The position numbers and the translations under genes were made by a program. Positions 23,961 to 36,289 of a stretch of DNA of 64,000 nucleotides are shown piece after piece. The stretch is from the NCBI GenBank assembly GCA_964023205.1, contig OZ026835.1, forward strand, positions 23,139,817 through 23,203,816. Direction: 5' to 3'. Source of the DNA: Lutraria lutraria (lineage: Eukaryota; Mollusca; Bivalvia; Venerida; Mactridae). Position 1 is the stretch's first letter. Each line of letters opens with the position of its first letter. Below the pieces are notes generated by a model. That model did not search any database and was not told the origin of the DNA. It saw only the letters and a list, made by a program, of their open reading frames with translations.

Positions 23961-23989
23961 TGTCACTTGTCCGTAAAATTCAAGAACGT

Positions 23990-24296
23990 TTTTAACCTCT
24001 TAGTGTGACCTTGAACTAAGAGGAATGGACCTGGACCTATGAAAGACACAACATCACATATTGGTTAATATTGGTGAATATCTGCCAAATATTTCAGAAA
24101 TCCACCTGACAAAGTTACTGAGCAGAAATGAAAGAAAGTACTGATTTTTTACCTGAATCTTGCATGTTAGACATTCCCACATATTAATGAACATTTCTGC
24201 CAAATATTTTTAAAATCTACCAATAGAGTTGTAGGTCAGGATGGACGCACGCATGCATGCAAGCACAGACAAGGTGATCCAGTTTGTGGGGTTATA
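23990..24296 (+). mobile_element. 'gtgaccttgaac' repeat fragment
   Basis: Two copies of ATTGGTGAATATCTGCCAAATATTTCAGAAATC-like text (about 24,068 and 24,185), a GTGTGACCTTGAAC phrase and a GGACGCACGCATGCATGCAA tail before GTGGGGTTATAAC. The organisation matches the other mollusc-type repeats here; the ends are unclear. Confidence 0.45.
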
Positions 24297-25015
24297 ACTA
24301 TGAACTCAGAAAAATGAACATACAGACGTAAATATAAACTCAGAAATATGAACATACAGACGTAAGTATACACTCAGAAATATGAACATACAGAAGTAAG
24401 TATAAACTCAGAAATATGTACATATAGACGTAAATATAAACTCAGAAATATGAACATACAGACGTAAATATAAACTCAGAAATATGAACATACAGACATA
24501 AGTATAAACTCAGAAATATGAACATACAGACGTAAGTATACACTCAAAAATATGAACATAAAGACTTAAGTATAAACTCAGAAATATGAACATACAGACG
24601 TAAGTATAAACTCCGAAATATGAACATACAGACGTAAGTATACACTCCAAAATATGAACATACAGACGTAAGTATAAACTCAGAAATATGAACATACAGA
24701 CTTAAGTATAAACTCAGAAATATGAACATACAGACGTAAGTATAAACTCAGAAATATTAACATACAGACTTAAGTATAAACTCAGAAATATTAACATACA
24801 GACGTAAGTATAAACTCAGAAATATGAACATACAGACTTAAGTATAAACTCAGAAATATGAACATACAGACGTAAGTATAAACTCAGAAATATTAACATA
24901 CAGACTTAAGTATAAACTCAGAAATATTAACATTAAGACTTGTTAACTCAGAATTATGAACTTAACGACATAAGCATAAACTCAGAAGTATGAATGTACA
25001 GATGTAAATATAAAC
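24297..25015. repeat. 34-bp tandem satellite
   Basis: About 21 copies of a 34-bp unit, AACTCAGAAATATGAACATA followed by CAGACGTAAGTATA. Variants are CAGACTT and ATTAAC. Open frames on the minus strand (YVCMFIFLSLYL-like) are by-products of a 34-bp period with no stops and are not genes. Confidence 0.95.
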
Positions 25016-25660
25016 TGTAATAAAACCAAAAGTAACCATACCATACAAAATCTGTTTGCATCACAGATTACCAATGATCCACACTATCTGATGTAATGGT
25101 CCAATGTTGTACTATCTACAATGAAAGAGTAAATGAAAGATAAAAATTTGTCATAAAGCGTCCGAGCAAGAAAATTTTCTCTCCAACTGCCATTTCTAAA
25201 ATGTTAATAAACTCCAAAGTAAACATAGCATGGCCAAGCCATTTGTGGCACTGACTTCCATTGATGTCCATTACTAGCATGTACACTTTCAAAGCTTCAG
25301 ACCAAATAATGGTAGAGATATTGAAAATCAAAGACTTTCAGCAACTCTCTGAGACTTTTCACGGAAATGGTTATTTCTAGAATTTCAATAATGTCAAAAG
25401 TAAGCAGAGCATAGCAAATTCAACCTTGCCACCAACTTTTGTTCATGCCAACTACTTGTAAGTAAAGTTGCATTCTTGTACCAACAATGCTTAAGGAGAA
25501 AATAAGAAATTAGATTTGTCAAAAAATCTTGACGCTAGGAAATTTTCTCACAAACTGCCAATTCTAGAAATGTAATAAAACCAAAAGTAACCATACCATA
25601 CCAAATCTGTTTTCATCACTGATGTCCAATGATCCACACTATCTGAAAGAGAAAAGTACA
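25016..25660. repeat. Degenerate repeat of about 190-210 bp
   Basis: AATAAAACCAAAAGTAACCA through CCAATGATCCACACTATCTG occurs at about 25,018-25,088 and again at 25,566-25,646. Two weaker copies lie between them (ACTGCCATTTCTAAAATGTT at 25,184, TGGTTATTTCTAGAATTTCA at 25,367). Confidence 0.65.
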
Positions 25661-25753
25661 TTTGTCTTAAAAATTAACTGTTTTTTTAAGTAATTTAATA
25701 ACCTGAGTAACAATATTTACTATCATTTTAAGCTGATACTACATACTTATAAA

Positions 25754-26625
25754 TAGAGCTGGGACGAGTACTCGAGTACCCAGGTATCCGGTCGAGTAAT
25801 GCTACTACCAGGGTACAAAATTACTACCTGGGTACCCTTGAAGTAGAACACTCCATAATAAACTCGTTTTGATTTTTTGGCGAAAAAATCTTATTTGATT
25901 AGACCTAATTATATGTTTTTGTCAGCCTTACCGAACATTGTGGCCAATTTCAATATAATATTTAACTTACCAACGAATACTCATCCCATATTCATTTTTT
26001 ATGATTAAGTGCTGCTCCGACAAGTATTAATTATTGTTCTAATGGTCGAAATATTAACACAGATTTTTCTATCCATTTGTTTGCAATACAGTCTAAACTT
26101 TTAATTTACTCCATCAGTATTTATATATGTAACTAGCAGTTTACCGCAAGCAAAATCTTCGCACGTACATGTATATTTACCATTATTTAACTCAATTTTC
26201 ATTAGTAACGGTTGGCAAATTTGGGAGCCTGGGATGGGGAGGCTAGTAAAGTTAGGGACTAGAATCCTAAACGTTTCCAGTAACGCCAGGCTCTGACTTT
26301 ACGAACACAGGTGGTGGCACATGTACATTGGAAGACTTGGAGTCAGACACATGTAACTTTGTTCTGCTTTGTTCTATATATGTATTTATTCAACTCAAGG
26401 TCGCAGATATTGCATTTTGTCATCTTTTTATCGCTAAGGAGCGCGAGTTATTGCCGAACTTTGCCGGCTTTTTGTGCAGTTTGGTTGTTTGCCAATCTAT
26501 TTAAGTATATAGTGACAGGATGCAGGAATGATAACTCTTTTGAGATGAATAGCGGGTACTCGGGTACTTGCGGGTAATATGGTCACGGGTACCCAGGTAC
26601 AAATTTTCTACCCGTCCCAGCTCTA
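25754..26625. mobile_element. 872-bp non-autonomous hAT element
   Basis: Termini TAGAGCTGGGACG...CGTCCCAGCTCTA are perfect inverses. A perfect 8-bp duplication CTTATAAA flanks them (25,746-25,753 and 26,626-26,633), as expected for the hAT superfamily. Subterminal GGGTACCCGGGTA/CGAGTACTCGAGTA words occur in both arms, the kind of clustered motif hAT transposases bind. No transposase reading frame; the 88-codon frame at 26,311-26,577 is unrecognised. Confidence 0.93.
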
Positions 26626-26633
26626 CTTATAAA

Positions 26634-27837
26634 CCAACAAAAGATGTGCATTCCAAGAAAAAATTGTTCCAATTTGTTACAATTGATATAGTATAATATT
26701 GTTATATAATAAGAATATGTACTGAAATGTTATTTTCATTGAGATGAAGTTTAAAATGTGTGATTATTTTTATCTAATTAAGAAAGATATACAATGTGTC
26801 TGTATGCTAGCATTGTTTTGTCAGCATTTGTTATTATTGTACTTGTTCCTTATCATAAAGATATATATATAAAAAGGGCATGGGTTTGATTCTTGGCTCC
26901 GCCTTTTAAATTTCTGTGTCCCCATCTGAACTACTATTCCATTGTCTTGTTTTGTGATTATAAGAGAATTTGTATGCGTCTTTTCAGGAATGTATGTGTC
27001 TAAAATTGTTTTCAGAACTACAACCCTGTCTTGTTTTAAATTATTAATCATAATTCACCAATGCTACAATATAAGACATAAATATCAAATAAGGCTCAAT
27101 TGAGTGTCTCATAAATAAAATAGAGTGTAAGTCACACAGGACACCAAAACATGTCCCCTACCAACTGAAGAAAGCATCCAGATGCAAAAAAACCCAAGTG
27201 CTATCAGAATGTGTTGTCCAACTGTCAGTGCAAAGTTCCATCTTGTCTCATGTCAAACTATATTTTATTAGCAGAACCTTTAAACTTTGCACATGAGACA
27301 AGACAGAACTGTGCACTGGTTCATATATAACCTAATGTGGTATCATTGAATAAATGTGTTTGTATGACTGCTGGTCATCAATGTGTTCACAGGATTGTGT
27401 TGTATCTAGAATACGTACTCAACAAAATTGCCACCTATATTATTTTAGTATTATTACTTGTCATAAGAGCTTTTATGTGACCCTCATTGACATTAGATTA
27501 AATGTTTGTTGATACAAATGTACTTTAAAATTCTGCTTTTAATCAAATGCATGTCTGGTTTCTATCTAGATTTGATTTGAATATCTGCAAAAGAAAAGAA
27601 CACATGACATCACTTCATATGCACATTCTATTACTGTCAAGATAATACAAACAAAAACAAAATTTACATAACATTTATATATAATAACAAAGACATAACG
27701 GACATTTACATAACATTTATTCTTTCTTTAAGACCAACAAATAAACACTGAATCATGTTAGGTGATAAACTTGCAATGTTAACATGAGATACAAACATGT
27801 ACAGATTCATGATATAAATAATTCTGCCACATTATGG
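26634..27837. other. Unassigned stretch
   Basis: A local inverted repeat (AAGTTCCATCTTGTCTCATG, about 27,232-27,251, against CATGAGACAAGACAGAAC, about 27,291-27,308) suggests one more short hairpin element of about 80 bp. Otherwise nothing supported. Confidence 0.45.
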
Positions 27838-27975
27838 AAAAACTAGTGTGCAAACTGAATGGCCCAGGAAAAACCAGAGATCAAAACCCTGCAGGAAAAA
27901 AATCTCTGGAAACCTGTACCCCATGTCAAGTTTCAGATTGCAGAGCATTATGGGGCCACACTCTTTACAAATTAG
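27838..27975. repeat. Dispersed repeat D, copy 1
   Basis: AGTGTGCAAACTGAATGGCC through GGGGCCACACTCTTTACAAA is repeated with about 90% identity at 52,106-52,245. No terminal repeats or reading frame; the two copies are in the same orientation. Nature unknown. Confidence 0.75.
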
Positions 27976-28469
27976 AAATTACAGTTTGACAGTATAAAGA
28001 TCATAAAAAATCTACATAAACAACAAGCTTAGAGCATTAGGTAATTGATAAACAAATATTAAGAAAATATAGAATTTACAGGTACAAAAATAAAGCTAAG
28101 AAAAAACCAACTACCTAAGTTTTTAAAGTTAATCCATGTATGTTTAGTTAAAATATGGATTATTGATATGTTTTTATTACTATATAATAGATATAGTTTC
28201 ATTTCTGTTATCAATAGGCCATAAACCCAAGTAACATATACACATCAATTCACAATTAGTAACAAAACATGACAAAGTTAACAAGACAAATGAGAGAGAG
28301 AGAGAGCTCCAACGTATCATTTTGAAGCTGGTTTCCGTGTAAGATGGTGGTCTTTTAATCGTAACCAGGTTGTTTAACAGAAGGTGGATTACAAGAGTGC
28401 ATATCATAACATTTTGATTTAATTTGAAAAATGTATCTAAATACGTATAAATATAAAGCCAATGTACGA
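27976..28469. other. Unassigned spacer
   Basis: A short GAGAGAGAGAGAG tract lies near 28,294. No gene recognised. Confidence 0.4.
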
Positions 28470-30187
28470 TTGTTTTTTTGTTTTTTATTTATTTCTTTTT
28501 TAAATTTTGCAACGAAACATCGGGGCTGTCTACCTTTACACTTACGTATATATATTCACATATGACAATACACACACACAAAAACACATATATATATATA
28601 TACTTATTCACATATACATACTTATAAACTTACATATTTACATACCTACACATACATATATATACATACACACACATTCATGTATATACACATACATAAT
28701 ATACATATACATAGAATAAATACATGTATATAAAGAATTGAAAAGTTTCAACTTAATTGGTACTTCGTAGAAAGAACAAAAAAGACAAAATATACAAACA
28801 AGCAAAACCAAACATTTGTACTGTGCATATATACATGCTATAAACAGATAACTTATTTTGTAGGTGTACCTACATTTGGGCGTGTACTTAAATTTTTTGC
28901 GGCTAGTTTTCATTTTGTTTTATTTTGAATGCTTTAAATATAAAAATGCATTGATTTTTAATAGTATTTTCATTTATGCTATCAAAAAGTAATTTTAGCT
29001 TGAACAAGTTAGGTCTTTGCCAATAAAATCTATCGATATATTGTTTACGTAGATCGTTATATATAATACATTCAAGGATAAATTGATACTCATTTTCTAT
29101 TTTTGAACACACATAATATATTTTCAACTTCTACTCTTGGTCTTTGCCATCTGCCAGTTTCTATGCATAAGTTATGTAATGAGACCATTAATCGAGTCAT
29201 GGCTACGCTGAATTTTGTAATGTTTACGCATTTGAGGAAAAAATGGAAATAAAAATCGATTAATTTCTCTATAAAACAAGGCTTCTAATTGTGAATGCCA
29301 TTCTTGAAGATTTGTGTCTCGAAGACGTTGTTGAAAGACGTTTATGAATATAATGACTTCTCCTACACCTTGAGCAAGCCAAACATGATTAAAACCTACT
29401 CTAGACAATTAATATTTTACTTGTGTAACCCAGGAAGTCCTATTTGGATGCAAATCTGCGTCTAGCTTAAGTATGTTTTATATTACTTTGCATAATTTGT
29501 TTTCAGAAAAATGTACTACTTTTAGCCAAAACTTAACAATCTTAAGGTATCTGGTATATTTAAGGCTAAATCTACCTAGTAAACCATAGATAAAATCATT
29601 TTGTGTTGAACGTTTCACACACAGAATATTCTTACAGTATATAGTATGTATCCTTTCAATATGTTCCGCATTATAAAAAACCCAGACTTCACATGCGTAA
29701 CATAGAATGGGCAAAAACGAATTTATCAAATAAATCTAATTTATGTGATATTGATACATCTGTGAAATTCATTAGATACTAATTTATTTTAAAAACTGCT
29801 TTTTGAGCTTTTCCGGCTATAAACTTGATTCTGCATCTGCAAAAGAACCCCCTTGTGAAAAAACAATGCCAAGATAGGAAAAGACAATTTCAACTCGTAT
29901 GCCATTTAAAGACAGTGTTTCTTGGCAACTGGCCAGCTTTTCTAAAACTATTACTTTTGTCTTGTCAACATTAACTTTTAATTTCCATTTAATGCAATAA
30001 TCATGAAGAATATCTAAACCTTTTCGTAAACCAGTCTCTGTATCCGAGAATATTGCATTATCATCAGCATATAACAACATGAGTAGTTTTATCATATATA
30101 AATCAACACCTTGGAAGTCATGTAACATAAAATAGTCTTCAATATGGTTTAAAAACATGGAAAATAGGAAGGGTGACAAACATGTGT
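28470..30187 (-). mobile_element. 5'-truncated LINE, copy 2 (decayed)
   Basis: Minus-strand ORF2 fragments in order: 29,817-30,179 (SPFLFSMFLNHIEDY; palm motif YADD near 30,060-30,071; KLKVNVDKTKVIV; FSYLGIVF), 29,478-29,729 (CYACEVWVFY, ERIH), 29,172-29,408 and 28,903-29,127 (ENEYQFILEC, part of the C-terminal zinc-binding tail). The sequence starts abruptly within the SPLLF block. The family is the same as at 36,483, 40,768, 57,140 and 59,467. Its 3' region includes an ACATATACATAC-rich microsatellite (28,540-28,735) and ends AAAAAAGAAATAAATAAAAA (minus strand). Confidence 0.85.
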
Positions 30188-30759
30188 ACTTAAATAATGT
30201 TCAAACAATAAACTTCATTCTCATACAATAGATAGTAATTTAAAAAAAAAATTAATAGCAAGCATAATGCATTGAAGTAAGAAGTAAACAAAAAAATAAG
30301 GCCATCAACAATCTTAAGTTTTTAAAGTAACTGGATATATTTTAACTATTGATATAGACCTTATCAACAGGGGTCATCTGTCTATAGGTGTCTAACCTTC
30401 AAACCAAGTGAAGACCTAAGTGGCCGATACAGTCAAATTCCTCCAACAAGGACATTGAGCAAAGCAATATTCATCATTTCTTTGAAGATGGGGGGGGGGG
30501 GACAAGTTCACAGTAATATACCCCTATTTCATTGAAATTGGGACATAAACAGAACTTAAAAGTTGGGGCATTATCAAACCAGAACAAAAGAGAATCATAA
30601 ACTGACAAAAATAAGACAAAAATATAGATAAAAATTGTGAAATTTCAAGACATTTAACCTAATAGAAGCAATTGCTGGCATACAAATACAGTTTTTTAAT
30701 ATGTAAAATTATACTTGTTAATATTGAGTCACAATAATAAATCCAATGACATGTCAATG
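30188..30759. other. Unassigned spacer with G-run
   Basis: Contains a run of about 12 G near 30,489-30,500. No gene recognised. Confidence 0.4.
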
Positions 30760-32813
30760 ATCAGGAGTGAACACATCCAACTGCAAAAATAAAAAAGAGC
30801 CTTGCTAAGTTAAACTGGCAAAATCAGTTCATATCTTACATACACTGACAAAATATGATCACAAGCATGCACCAACACAGGCCATTCAGCTCAAGTCTTT
30901 CATCAAATCAGACTGATAAAAGACTGCAAGTAGACAAAGCATCCCACACAAAAATTCAACAGCAAATACAAGGAATTAAGCAAGAATACTTACATTGAAA
31001 TGCTGTACACATTAAGGTGACCCTGACTTTGGTGACCATTGAGACCAAGGCCTTGCCATCAATCTGTGTGCCAAGCTTCCAACTGAAGTTGGTATGTCTC
31101 GATTAGATCCACTTCCAGGAGTCAAAACATCCGACTGCTGAAATAAAAAAAATAACCCATCAATACAGAGGGATCAGTTGGCAGGAAATATAAATTGCAT
31201 GATGAACAAAACCAAAATTCAACAGTTTAATCGATGAACAAATGTCTAGAAGCATAAATTCTTACATTTTCATGCTGTGCACAGTACCATACCCTGACCT
31301 TGGTGACCATTGAGACCAAGACCTTGCCATCAATCAAAGCGCCAGCTCCTTTAAGATGATGCAGGGTCATCTCATTGGTGTTAAGGCTCAGTGTCAACAC
31401 CACATTTCAAGAAGAGTTCATTTCAACCAAAGGATAAAAAGTAATGGTGTCTGTCTTTTCATACACCTGTTGTGTTATTGGTACACATTTTGCGTGATGC
31501 TTTTATTACCCAACTCATACATTGACTCTTAGTGCAACCTAACCTACAATCATCTTATATAACACTGTGCAAAATGACTTAAATAATTAATTATGCAGAA
31601 ATCACAAATTTTGTTTCCATTCATTTTCTGCATAATCAGACACGTTTATTGATTTGATTGCAGGAAGAAAATGCTATGCCAGTTTGCTAAATGTGATCAA
31701 TTATATATAATCAGAAAATAAAGTAGACATGTACAGGCTTGATGCAGAAACACCACCCCAGTAGGAAAATCTACCGGTGCCCGGGCAGCTTTCGACATGT
31801 GTAGCCATGATGTCTTAATAAAGTTGTTATTGAACATAACATAATCATCCTACAAGCAGCAGTGTTTTGACAGGCAAAATGTAAAATCAAACAAATGCTC
31901 CAAGAATCGTGAGAGTCAGGTGCCAAAAGCTAGCAAAATGTGATCTTAGAAATATTCTAAATAAACAAATGTGAAGATTACTGTCCTTATTTGTAATTCG
32001 CTTACATCAATCAAAATTAATCTTTCCTAGTCCAGCACTAAAAAATCATCAGAGAAAAAAAATTGTCAAGACACTGGGTGCCCTGGCACCAATATAAGAA
32101 TCCAGATCTGAAGACCGATCATCTTAGTGCTGAAATAGAAGAAGAACCTGTCAATGCTGTACAGGTGTAAACACTTCACAGGCATATCAGATTTCTAAAA
32201 CACATTGACAAAATATAATCACAAGCAATTCATCAACACAGACCATTCAGCTCCAGACTTTCATTAATTTAAAAACAGACTGATTAAAGTATTCAAGCAG
32301 ACAAGTATCCTACACACAAATTAAACAGCAAGTACAAGGAATTTAGCCAGAATACTTACGTTGAAATGCTGTACTCATTACTGTGACCCTGACCTTGGTG
32401 ACCATTAAAACCAAGGCCTTGCCATCAATCCATGTTTCAAGCTCCCACTTGAAGTTGGTGTCCCGCTATGAGATCTACTACCAGGAGTCAACACATCCAG
32501 CTGCTGAAATAAATAAGATACTCATCAATACAGAAGGATCTGTTGGCAGATCATGTATAATGCAAGATGGACAAAAACAAATAAGCAGACGACAGACCAA
32601 TTCAACAATTCCATCGGATGAACTAATGTCAAGAAGAATAATCGCTTACAATCAAGTGATAATACGTACGTTGATATACTGTGCGCATTACGGTGACCCT
32701 GACCTTGGTGACCATTGAGACCAAGGCCTTGCCATCGATCCGTGTGTCAAGCTTCCATCTGAAGTTGGCATCCCTCGATGAGGTCCACTTCCAGGAGTCA
32801 ACACATCCGACTG
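30760..32813 (-). repeat. Tandem duplications of an exon-like block
   Basis: A block reading (minus strand) TGTGTTGACTCCTGGAAGTG ... GATGGCAAGGCCTTGGTCTC ... GTCAGGGTCACC recurs at about 31,000-31,142, 31,265-31,350 (partial), 32,350-32,510 and 32,670-32,813. A stub lies at 30,760-30,785. The flanking 'intron' is duplicated too (30,860-31,000 matches 32,220-32,350). Each full block is preceded by TTATTTCAG and followed by GTAAGT or GTACGT, so it could be an exon. Only the 32,670-32,813 copy is open. The others carry stops, and GTGACC-type phrases also occur in mollusc mobile repeats. Confidence 0.55.
32670..32813 (-). CDS. Candidate 144-nt exon, protein unrecognised
   Basis: Bounded on the minus strand by a TTATTTCAGCAG acceptor (two adjacent AGs, a NAGNAG site) and a GTACGT donor. 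The length is a multiple of three (144 or 141 nt by acceptor choice). The open frame includes VDSWKWTSSRDANFRWKL and DGKALVSMVTKVRVTVM, entered and left in the same codon phase. I do not recognise the domain. Three similar copies nearby are broken, so this may be a relic. Confidence 0.3.
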
Positions 32814-32879
32814 CTGAAATAAAGTAAATACCCATCAATACAAGAAAAGATGAAAAAACTTAAACAATTACATTTTTAT

Positions 32880-35580
32880 AAAAAAACATGAAAATAAAGA
32901 AAGTCTTCTTCACCTTTTTCTTCTTCAGAACATCCTCTTAGGAATCTTCTTCAGAATCTTCTTCATCTTCTTCTTCTTGGTTGATCTTGAAAAGACAGAA
33001 AAAAGAACAAAACAATTAGAGTGTGATCAAATAAAAAAAACATGAAAATAAAGAAAGTCTTCTTCACCTTTTTCTTCTTCGGAACATCCTCTTCATCATC
33101 TTCTTCGGAATCTTCTTCATCTTCTTCTTCTTGGTTGATCTTGAAAAGATAGAAAAAAGAACAAAACAATTAGAGTGAGATCAAATAAAAAACCATGAAA
33201 ATAAAGAAAGTCTTCTTCACCTTTTTCTTCTTTGGAACATCCTCTTCATCATCTTCTTCGGAATCTTCTTCATCTTCTTCTACTTGGTTGATCTTGAAAA
33301 GATAGAAAAAAGAACAAAACAATTAGAGTGTGATCAAATAAAAAAACCATGAAAATAAAGAAAGTCTTCTTCACCTTTTTCTTCTTCGGAACATCCTCTT
33401 CATCATCTTCTTCGGAATCTTCTTCATCTTCTTCTTCTTGGTTGATCTTGAAAAGATAGAAAAAAGAACAAAACAATTAGAGTGTGATCAAATAAAAAAA
33501 CCATGAAAATAAAGAAAGTCTCCTTCACCTTTTTCTTCTTCGGAACATCCTCTTCATCATCTTCTTCGGAATCTTCTTCATCTTCTTCTTCTTGGTTGAT
33601 CTTGAAAAGATAGAAAAAAGAACAAAACAATTAGAGTGTGATCAAATAAAAAAACATGAAAATAAAGAAAGTCTTCTCCACCTTTTTCTTCTTCGGAGCA
33701 TCCTCTTCATCATCTTCTTCATCTTCTTCTTCTTGGTTGATCTTGAAAAGATAGAAAAAAGAACAAAACAATTAGAGTGTGATCAAATAAAAAAACCATG
33801 AAAATAAAGAAAGTCTCCTTCACCTTTTTCTTCTTCGGAACATCCTCTTCATCATCTTCTTCGGAATCTTCTTCATCTTCTTTTTCTTGGTTGATCTTGA
33901 AAAGATAGAAAAAAGAACAAAACAATTAGAGTGTGATCAAATAAAAAAAACATGAAAATAAAGAAAGTCTTCTCCACCTTTTTCTTCTTCGGAACATCCT
34001 CTTCATCATCTTCTTCGGAATCTTCTTCATCTTCTTCTTCTTGGTTGATCTTGAAAAGATAGAAAAAAGAACAAAACAATTAGAGTGTGATCAAATAAAA
34101 AAAACATGAAAATGAAGAAAGTCTTCTCCACCTTTTCCTTCTTCGGAACATCCTCTTCGGAATCTTCTTCGGATTCTTCTTCATCTTCTTCTTCTTGGTT
34201 GATCTTGAAAAGATAGAAAAAAGAACAAAACAATTAGAGTGTGATCAAATAAAAAAAACATGAAAATAAAGAGTCTTCTTCACCTTTTTCTTCTTCGGAA
34301 CATCCTCTTCATCATCTTCTTCGGAATCTTCTTCATCTTCTTCTTCTTGGTTGATCTTGAAAAGATAGAAAAAAGAACAAAACAATTAGAGTGTGATCAA
34401 ATAAAAAAACATGAAAATAAAGAAAGTCTTCTCCACCTTTTTCTTCTTCGGAACATCCTCTTCATCATCTTCTTCGGAATCTTCTTCATCTTCTTCTTCT
34501 TGGTTGATCGTGAAAAGATAGAAAAAAGAACAAAACAATTAGAACGTGATCAAATAAAAAAAACATGAAAATAAAGAAAGTCTTCTCCACCTTTTTCTTC
34601 TTCGGAACATCCTCTTCGGAATCTTCTTCGGAATCTTCTTCATCTTCTTCTTCTTGGTTGATCTTGAAAAGATAGAAAAAAGAACAAAACAATTAGAGTG
34701 TGATCAAATAAAAAAACCATGAAAATAAAGAAAGTCTTCTTCACCTTTTTCTTCTTCGGAACATCCTCTTCATCATCTTCTTCGGAATCTTCTTCATCTT
34801 CTTCTTCTCGGTTGATCTTGAAAAGATAGAAAAAAGAACAAAACAATTAGAGTGTGATCAAATACAAAAACCATGAAAATAAAGAAAGTCTTCTTCACCT
34901 TTTTCTTCTTAGGAACATCCTCTTCATCATCTTCTTCGGAATCTTCTTCATCTTCTTCTTCTCGGTTGATCTTGAAAAGATAGAAAAAAGAACAAAACAA
35001 TTAGAGTGTGATCAAATAAAAAACCATGAAAATAAAGAAAGTCTTCTTCACCTTTTTCTTCTTTGGAACATCCTCTTCATCATCTTCTTCGGAATCTTCT
35101 TCATCTTCTTCTTCTCGGTTGATCTTGAAAAGATAGAAAAAAGAACAAAACAATTAGAGTGTGATCAAATAAAAAAAACATGAAAATAAAGAAAGTCTTC
35201 TTCACCTTTTTCTTCTTTGGAACATCCTCTTCATCATCTTCTTCGGAATCTTCTTCATCTTCTTCTTCTCGGTTGATCTTGAAAAGATAGAAAAAAGAAC
35301 AAAACAATTAGAGTGTGATCAAATAAAAAAAACATGAAAATAAAGAAAATCTTCTTCACCTTTTCCTTCTTCGGAACATCCTCTTCTTCTTCGGAATCTT
35401 CTTCTTCTTGGTTGATCTTGAAAAGATAGAAAAGAAAAAAATTAGAGTGTGATCACATAAAAAAACATGAAAATAAAGAAAGTATTCTTCACCCTTTCCT
35501 AAATCTTCTTCATCTTTTTCGGAACATCCTCTTCTTCATCTTCTTCTTCTCAGTTGATCTTAAAAAGAAAGAAAAAAATA
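32880..35580 (-). CDS. Tandem array of 18 acidic exon-like units (154-bp period)
   Basis: Eighteen copies of a 154-bp unit. On the minus strand each reads as a 72-nt block (for example 33,068-33,139), encoding INQEEEDEEDSEEDDEED then VPKKKK, between an acceptor (T-rich tract TTGTTCTTTTTTCTATCTTT, then TCAAG) and a donor AAG|GTGAAG. The 82-nt 'intron' holds a branch-point-like CTCTAAT. All blocks are phase 0. Length variants seen inside the block (loss of 12 nt in the copy near 33,690-33,735) keep the frame. Spliced together they would give an acidic, lysine-tailed repeat of about 430 residues. Without transcripts, a plain minisatellite remains possible. Confidence 0.5.
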
Positions 35581-35599
35581 AAACAATTAGAATGTGATC

Positions 35600-36023
35600 A
35601 TATCAAAAACATATACCAACTTTCATTGCAATCCATCATCCCTAACTGAAGTTATCATCCGGCCACCAAATGTCTATTTTTAGAAACAGTGACCTAGATG
35701 TTTGACCTATTGACCCCACATGCAATCCCACTTTAGGTTATCCCTTAACCTATCCATACACCAAGTTTCATTGAAATCCATCACCCCTAACTGAAGTTAT
35801 CATCTGGAAACCAAATTTCTATTTTTAGTAACAGTGACCCAGATATTTGACCTATTGACCCCAAATCTCGCTCTAGGTAAAGCCCTAACTATCCATATAC
35901 CAACTTTCATTGAAACCTGTCAATTCTAACTGAAGTTATCATCCGGAAACAACTTCGGACAGACGGACGGACAGAGTGACGACGACAAACACTATAGTCC
36001 CCTCCGGTACGGCAGGGGACTAA
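35600..36023 (+). mobile_element. Helitron-like repeat with intact 3' hairpin
   Basis: Three tandem copies of a block of about 130 bp (TTTCATTGAAATCCATCACC, TAACTGAAGTTATCATC, CCAAATNTCTATTTTTAG, TTGACCTATTGACC). A GGACAGACGGACGGACAGAG tail follows, then AGTCCCCT...AGGGGACTAA before T. The stem AGTCCCC/GGGGACT runs into CTAA at 36,020-36,023, fitting a Helitron-type CTRR|T end. Confidence 0.6.
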
Positions 36024-36289
36024 TAAAGTGAACATGTTTAATGTAAGTTGCTTATTAAAGTCAAAATTATGATGAAATTTATAAATCAAGCAAAAATTAA
36101 AGGTGAATGATCTAACTGAATCGGTATCGTTATTGGCTAATTTTGTTCTCATTATTGCAAACAATGATCCAAATGAACAATCCTTTATTCACAGTGGTTT
36201 GATAATTTGTTGTTCACATTTTCGACACGCTTAAGCCATCATACAATGAACTAGTCTGATCGATCAGAGTTAAAGTCGACTTCAGATAA

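Noticed and set aside
24510..24729. Open frames translating to repeated YVCMFIFLSLYL peptides
   Set aside because: They follow from a 34-bp satellite lacking stops in one strand, and the frame shifts every unit.
28540..28735. TACATA/CACATA repeats as a promoter-like or replication feature
   Set aside because: Plain microsatellite in the 3' region of a LINE fragment.
33592..35183. Plus-strand frames of 69-109 codons (LLHLFLLRNILFIIFF) as membrane proteins
   Set aside because: They are antisense shadows of the CTT-rich 154-bp repeat.
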